Shown here piece after piece: positions 59,818 to 64,000 of a DNA stretch of 64,000 bases. How positions within the stretch are numbered: position 1 is the first letter of the stretch; each line of letters opens with the position of its first letter. Under the pieces are notes generated by a model. It made no database searches. It was not told the origin of the DNA and was given only the letters and a program-made list of their open reading frames with translations. The position numbers and the translations under genes were made by a program. This stretch comes from Rotaria sp. Silwood1 (taxonomy: Eukaryota > Rotifera > Eurotatoria > Philodinida > Philodinidae): the NCBI GenBank assembly GCA_905250075.1, contig CAJNOP010000110.1, positions 286,381 through 350,380 of the forward strand, in the 5' to 3' direction.

Positions 59818-60861
59818 TCAGCCGACTGTAGTGATCTTTGATTGTTTTTTTTCTAGTGTTCTGACTACAGTGATTGCTCCATCTTCATGATTCTGTACAT
59901 TCCCTCCCAACTTTGTAATACACTTCAACATTAATTGTTTGACTTCATTTCGAAATGCTTTGGATGTAATAACGTGAACGTAGAACGTCGTGTTATAATT
60001 TAAGTACAGAAGGAACGACTGCGTAATAAAATAAACAAACGACTCGATTTGTTTTCGATTGACAGACTTGCTCGATGCCATGCTCGCTGTCGCCTGAGAA
60101 TAGATTTGCGTTATTGGATACATGAACGTGCAGGCAAAATAGACCAATAATTCCGTCAATACAATTTTCATTAATGAGGTATCTCGTTTGTTCAACCGAT
60201 TATTGTTGCCGAGTGGTTGAACTTGCGAGCGCAATTGACGTAGATTCTTCATCAGCAGGATGCCGAAGATAGTCATTAGAAGAAGAGGTAGCCAGCTATT
60301 GAAAATTAAGAGGTAGATGGCGAATATCTGTCCAAAAAGTCCATACACATTACATCGCCCATTCTCGATACTTTCCCAAATGAGCAGCTGAATCGAAAGC
60401 ACACTCCAAACGGCTATAACAATAGCAATCCCGCGATATGCAATTTGTGGTCGATTCAAAGCTCGAATAGAGGCACGGGCACTGCATAGAGCATAGCGAT
60501 CAGCACATCTTAGCACGAGTACATAACGAAAACACTGTGCGCAAGTCTGCAGGATATAACCACGAATACGACAAAATACTAACGAGTTGTTTACCAGATC
60601 GTAATGATCAAGTGCATACACGAGTGGGATTATACTCACATTGGCGCCAATTAAAGAGAAACAAGACGATGCTATTAGATAGATCGCACAGGAATTTGTT
60701 CGATACTTTTTTTGCGAATAAATCCCAATTGTATACAAATTTCCCAGATCACCCAATCCGACAAGTATGGGATATATATAACGAGTAATAGTTGTCTGAA
60801 CAAGAACAAGTGTAGGAACTGTCGACATGATATTAAACGTGTAGTAGGATGTATCTTTCAC
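59818..60861 (-). CDS. Rhodopsin-family (class A) GPCR, intronless, 347 aa
   Basis: A seven-pass membrane receptor of the plasma membrane, probably peptide- or amine-sensing; the ligand is unknown. Hydrophobic segments lie at about residues 27-50, 60-85, 100-125, 145-165, 180-205, 235-260 and 272-295. Class A marks: a Gly-rich TM1 with LGN, a Cys at the start of TM3 (FCRIRGY), the Asp-Arg-Tyr triplet at its end (CADRYALCS), a Trp in TM4, a Cys in the second outer loop (GRCNVYG), and an aromatic/Cys/Pro TM6 (YFACTFMYP). TM7 has NTTFY where NPxxY is usual, and TM2 lacks the conserved Asp. These changes are common among divergent invertebrate receptors. The length is normal, the frame is complete, and the C-tail is short and basic. 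Met 1 (60861) and Met 12 are both possible starts. It is transcribed away from the 3' side of the window and has no visible link to the NRPS-PKS gene. Confidence 0.8.
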   Translation of the reverse strand: MKDTSYYTFNIMSTVPTLVLVQTTITRYIYPILVGLGDLGNLYTIGIYSQKKYRTNSCAIYLIASSCFSLIGANVSIIPLVYALDHYDLVNNSLVFCRIRGYILQTCAQCFRYVLVLRCADRYALCSARASIRALNRPQIAYRGIAIVIAVWSVLSIQLLIWESIENGRCNVYGLFGQIFAIYLLIFNSWLPLLLMTIFGILLMKNLRQLRSQVQPLGNNNRLNKRDTSLMKIVLTELLVYFACTFMYPITQIYSQATASMASSKSVNRKQIESFVYFITQSFLLYLNYNTTFYVHVITSKAFRNEVKQLMLKCITKLGGNVQNHEDGAITVVRTLEKKQSKITTVG

Positions 60862-61017
60862 AAATCGATATGTATATAAACAATAAGAATTATGTTAAGA
60901 TGAAAAGGATTCCTAGAAAAGTTTGATGCGATATTGTAAGAGCAACTTTGAAAAGACGAAGAAATGAGAAATTGTGAGATGACAGAAGTATTTATTCATT
61001 ACGTTTGAGAATGCTTG

Positions 61018-61142
61018 TATGGTTCATTAAAAAGTAATTTTATCTCTTCCTTTCTTAATTTGATAGGGATAAATTATTTTATTCTTTATTTCTATCAAAT
61101 TAAGAAAGGAAGAGATAAAATTACTTTTCTAACGAACCATAT
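61018..61142. mobile_element. Hairpin MITE, 125 bp
   Basis: The left arm (TATGGTTCATTAAAAAGTAA ... TTTGATAG, 61018-61066) is the near-perfect reverse complement of the right arm (61093-61142), around a ~26 bp AT-rich loop. The ends are TATGGTTC / GAACCATA with TA next to each end, which fits TA-targeting elements. Confidence 0.7.
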
Positions 61143-62554
61143 AACTTGCTTCAAAAGTCCTCAATCTATAACCCGATATGAAGAAAGAATATATACGCCA
61201 TCGCAAAAAAGAAAAAATTCAGAATGTGCATCAGAAAAAAAAGATACGATTGATCAGCGTGTGGGTGTAGATTGTGTTTATCTATCACGAATAGTTGGTA
61301 TTTTCGATTATGCTGAAAATATATGAGGTGGCACTGGAACACGTATTTAAAAGATCCAAAACTTTTGAAGAACATCCCGAATCGAAACAAAGTATTATCT
61401 TCCCATTTCAAAAGGAACAACAGCATCTAATTAAAGGATATGTGGTGTTCTTTTTTGGATATTGCTGTTTTTGTCGGTTCGAGTTTATTAGGAGACGTGA
61501 AATGGGGAGTTATGTAAGTTGTCATACATATGTTGATACTCCTGAGAGACAATGTATGGATATGATTTTGAGTGAGAAAAGGCGAATGAACATTTTTTTG
61601 AAAAGGGGAAGATCAAACAAGTGATAAATAAATAAGAATATGAATATCTTACACAAATAAATGAATAAACTTTGTTTTTTGTATCGGTTTACTTAATTTA
61701 TTATAGTTTTTTATATGCTTTTTCTATGTCCAAAAATATAAATGAAACAAACCAGTTTAGCATGAGTTGCACAAGTCAAAAAATAATACGCACCATTTTC
61801 TATGATTTTTTTTTGGTAAGAAAAAATAAGCTTGATTTTCTTTGAGAGGGTTGAGTAAAGGATAAAAATATTAAAAAAAGAGGTTTAAGCAGGCAAAAAA
61901 AACTTTTTTAAATATGCATGAGTAAACGTTTTTGTTTTAAGACATAATTTATCGATTGACAGAAAGGATAAGTTGGTGTATGAGAATTTGTGAGAACAAA
62001 AATAATCTTGAACTGAAATAAAAATGAGCTTGTTTTGTATTAGTTTTAGAATAAAGAAAGATTATATATTTATGGGTATGTTTTTTGAAATTTTGTTATT
62101 GAAAAAGAGCGAAAAGTTTTGTTTAGGAGTTTATTTTCGAAAAAAGAAATAAATGAATCTATTTTTGGAGTAATTTTGTTTGAAAAGGGAGGAGAAAAAA
62201 TTGTAATTAAATAAGTAAACGAGCGGAAATGTATCTTTTTTTTTTGAGTTAAATGATAAGTTTTTAGTTTTTTTGAGTTATTTTGATTTGTTTTACAAAA
62301 AGTTAATACGTACATGAAATAAATAAACGTTGAGAAGCGACTCGTTTTGAATTTTCTTCAGACTATGAATGACTATCTTTTTTCCTTTCCTTTCTATTTT
62401 CCTAATCTCGTTCAAAGGAGAAATTTCTCTTCTTTAATGGGGACCACTATTATCATGGGATCGGGATAGATATCTGTAACGAATTTTGTAAGATGGAAAA
62501 ATTTTTCGTTACTGTTCCAGCCTTTATTTTATTATGATCACCATGAGAGCATAG
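61143..62554. other. AT-rich stretch with one weak open frame
   Basis: The plus-strand frame at 61295-61624 (109 codons, ending in a basic KRGRSNK tail) overlaps another frame at its start and has no recognisable motif. It could be a small gene but lacks support. The rest is T/A-rich. Confidence 0.35.
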
Positions 62555-62562
62555 ATGAATAG

Positions 62563-63310
62563 TAGAGAGGAGCGGGTCCAGGTTTTTATGGACCCGGACC
62601 CGGACCCGGACCCAGACCCGGAAAAGCAAAATTCTCGGACCCGGACCCGGGTAGTATTAGTTTTATAGACCCGGACCCGGACCCGGACCCGGGCTTGATA
62701 TATTCGGACCCAGACCCGTTCTGGTCTAGACCCGGACCCGGCCGGGTCCAGACCCGTTAAGTGTTCCGCCAATATCTAGCACCCTCTGTATATATGAACA
62801 AGTGAAGGCTGATGGTTTGGCTGACTATTGGTATTGGCTACCCTCAGACGAAAAGTTTATGTACAGTTATTTCTTATTGAAGACTATGAACAAGAATAAA
62901 AACGAAATATTAATTTTGTTTATCATGAAATAAGTACTATATATTTAGGTGTGACCAAAACATGTTATTCACATTCATTCATTTTTTTCAACTTTATTTG
63001 TTATTTGTATGTCAAATGACTTGTTAAGTGCAAAATTAAAAGTAGTCAAGAAATTTGGAAACAGAATATAGAAAATATTATACGTTGACCTGAGGGCTTT
63101 AATATTTAGATTTGTAGCTGAATACGAGCCGGGTCTGAAAGTAAATCACATGTAGACCCGGACCCAGACCCGGACCCGGGTGATATCATATTTCTAGACC
63201 CGGACCCAGACCCGGACCCGGGTGACATTAGTTTTCTGGATCCGGACCCGGACCCGACCGGGTCTAGACCCGGGTCCGGGTCCGGGTCTGGACAGACCCG
63301 CTCCTCTCTA
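62563..63310. mobile_element. hAT-like element with (GGACCC)n arms, 748 bp
   Basis: It starts TAGAGAGGAGCGGGTC and ends GACCCGCTCCTCTCTA (perfect 16 bp TIR). The flanks ATGAATAG (62555-62562) and ATGAGTAG (63311-63318) form an 8 bp target duplication with one mismatch. Each arm (~62575-62760 and ~63125-63300) is mainly CCCGGACCCGGACCC hexamer repeats; the centre is AT-rich. Minus-strand frames over the arms are repeat translations (VRVRVR, GSGSGS), not genes. Confidence 0.8.
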
Positions 63311-63318
63311 ATGAGTAG

Positions 63319-64000
63319 TGGTACCACTATTCACAATATAGATATTCAACACACTACTCCATCACATCATTTTTTTATATTTCACATAAATTACACCTTC
63401 ATATAAGAGAGAGAAGATAAAATATAAAAAAGACATAACGATACAAAAGAATGAACCTTAATCATGCACAGATATAAGCGTAAGAGTAACGCGATTATGC
63501 AAAATAGTATCTATTGTATAATAATACGTAAAAAGGAAAGGTAATCACATAAGTTTATATGCCCATTGGCACATCTTCCCATTCAATTGCGACGTGCTCC
63601 TGAGCGTCTGCATGATTTGAGTAGATGATAGGAAATAGAAATGATTGAAAAGAGGGACACTTTTAGCACAAGATAACACGAATGCAAACAAAAAACATTG
63701 AAATTGATATACTTACTCTTCACCGAGTTGAGTATACAACAGCATAAAAAAAACAATAAAGAACACTCCTTTCAAACGCCACCATGGCAATCAATACATG
63801 AGAGGAAATACAAAACAGATCCAGTACTAATAGCACTAATTAAAGGAATGCACAAATTTATCTGTTCATGAAGTATTCCATCTTTTTCCGAATATTTCAT
63901 CGAAGCAGAAGTGCAACACAAAAAAATGATAGTGTATAGTCTATAGGACTGGATGTGGTGGCTATTAGACAATCGGAGATACAAACGTACACCCACACCT
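63319..64000. other. AT-rich window end, no supported gene
   Basis: A 74-codon minus frame at 63772-63996 has no support. The short repeat GGCTATTAGACAATCG is at 63960, followed by ACACCCACACC at the very end, as at 55584. Confidence 0.45.

Noticed and set aside
62524-62772. Minus-strand frame of VRVRVR and GSGSGS repeats (also 63106-63327)
   Set aside because: Translation of the GGACCC hexamer arms of a transposable element; no coding evidence.

Overview
The window looks like nuclear DNA of a bdelloid rotifer (Adineta- or Rotaria-like; genus not resolved). Reasons: AT-rich non-coding DNA with more GC-rich exons; protein-coding genes split by very short (42-63 bp) GT-AG introns plus a few long ones; a cluster of a two-pass, cysteine-rich membrane protein family that I remember as highly multiplied in bdelloids; an intronless rhodopsin-type GPCR; and a large non-ribosomal peptide synthetase / polyketide synthase (NRPS-PKS) gene with animal-style introns. 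Horizontally acquired NRPS/PKS genes are known in bdelloids and respond to fungal attack. That is family knowledge, not something this sequence proves.

Layout. 1-2.5 kb: foldback and minisatellite repeats. 2.5-14.5 kb: three tandem copies of the membrane protein family. Copy A lacks its 5' part and runs in frame into copy B; copy B has four exons; copy C has two. The 6.1 kb intron of copy B holds a ~165 bp satellite interrupted by a TIR element. 14.6-34.7 kb: almost entirely repetitive. It contains a mariner-like non-autonomous element, a 660 bp palindrome, several minisatellites including a 2.9 kb array of a 33 bp unit with higher-order structure, a foldback element inserted in a minisatellite, hAT-like miniature elements with target-site duplications, and one small minus-strand gene fragment at 20.2-20.7 kb. 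34.8-55.5 kb: the NRPS-PKS gene. 55.5-64 kb: a decayed minus-strand gene (56.0-56.5 kb), a GPCR (59.8-60.9 kb, minus), a hairpin MITE and a hAT-like element filled with GGACCC repeats.

The centrepiece is the NRPS-PKS gene. I could join eleven exons (34776-55457) with consistent splice phases into one reading frame of 4678 codons. Domain order is A-T-C-C-A-T-C-A-T-KS-AT-T-TE. The first A domain has lost the aspartate that normally binds the substrate amino group, two C domains sit back to back, and the third C-A pair has altered core motifs. The PKS half has intact KS, AT and TE catalytic residues and no reductive domains. Modules 1-2 are cut by many short introns, while module 3 and the PKS half are single exons of 3.4 and 4.0 kb, which suggests a composite history. 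No tailoring, transport or phosphopantetheinyl transferase gene is visible nearby.
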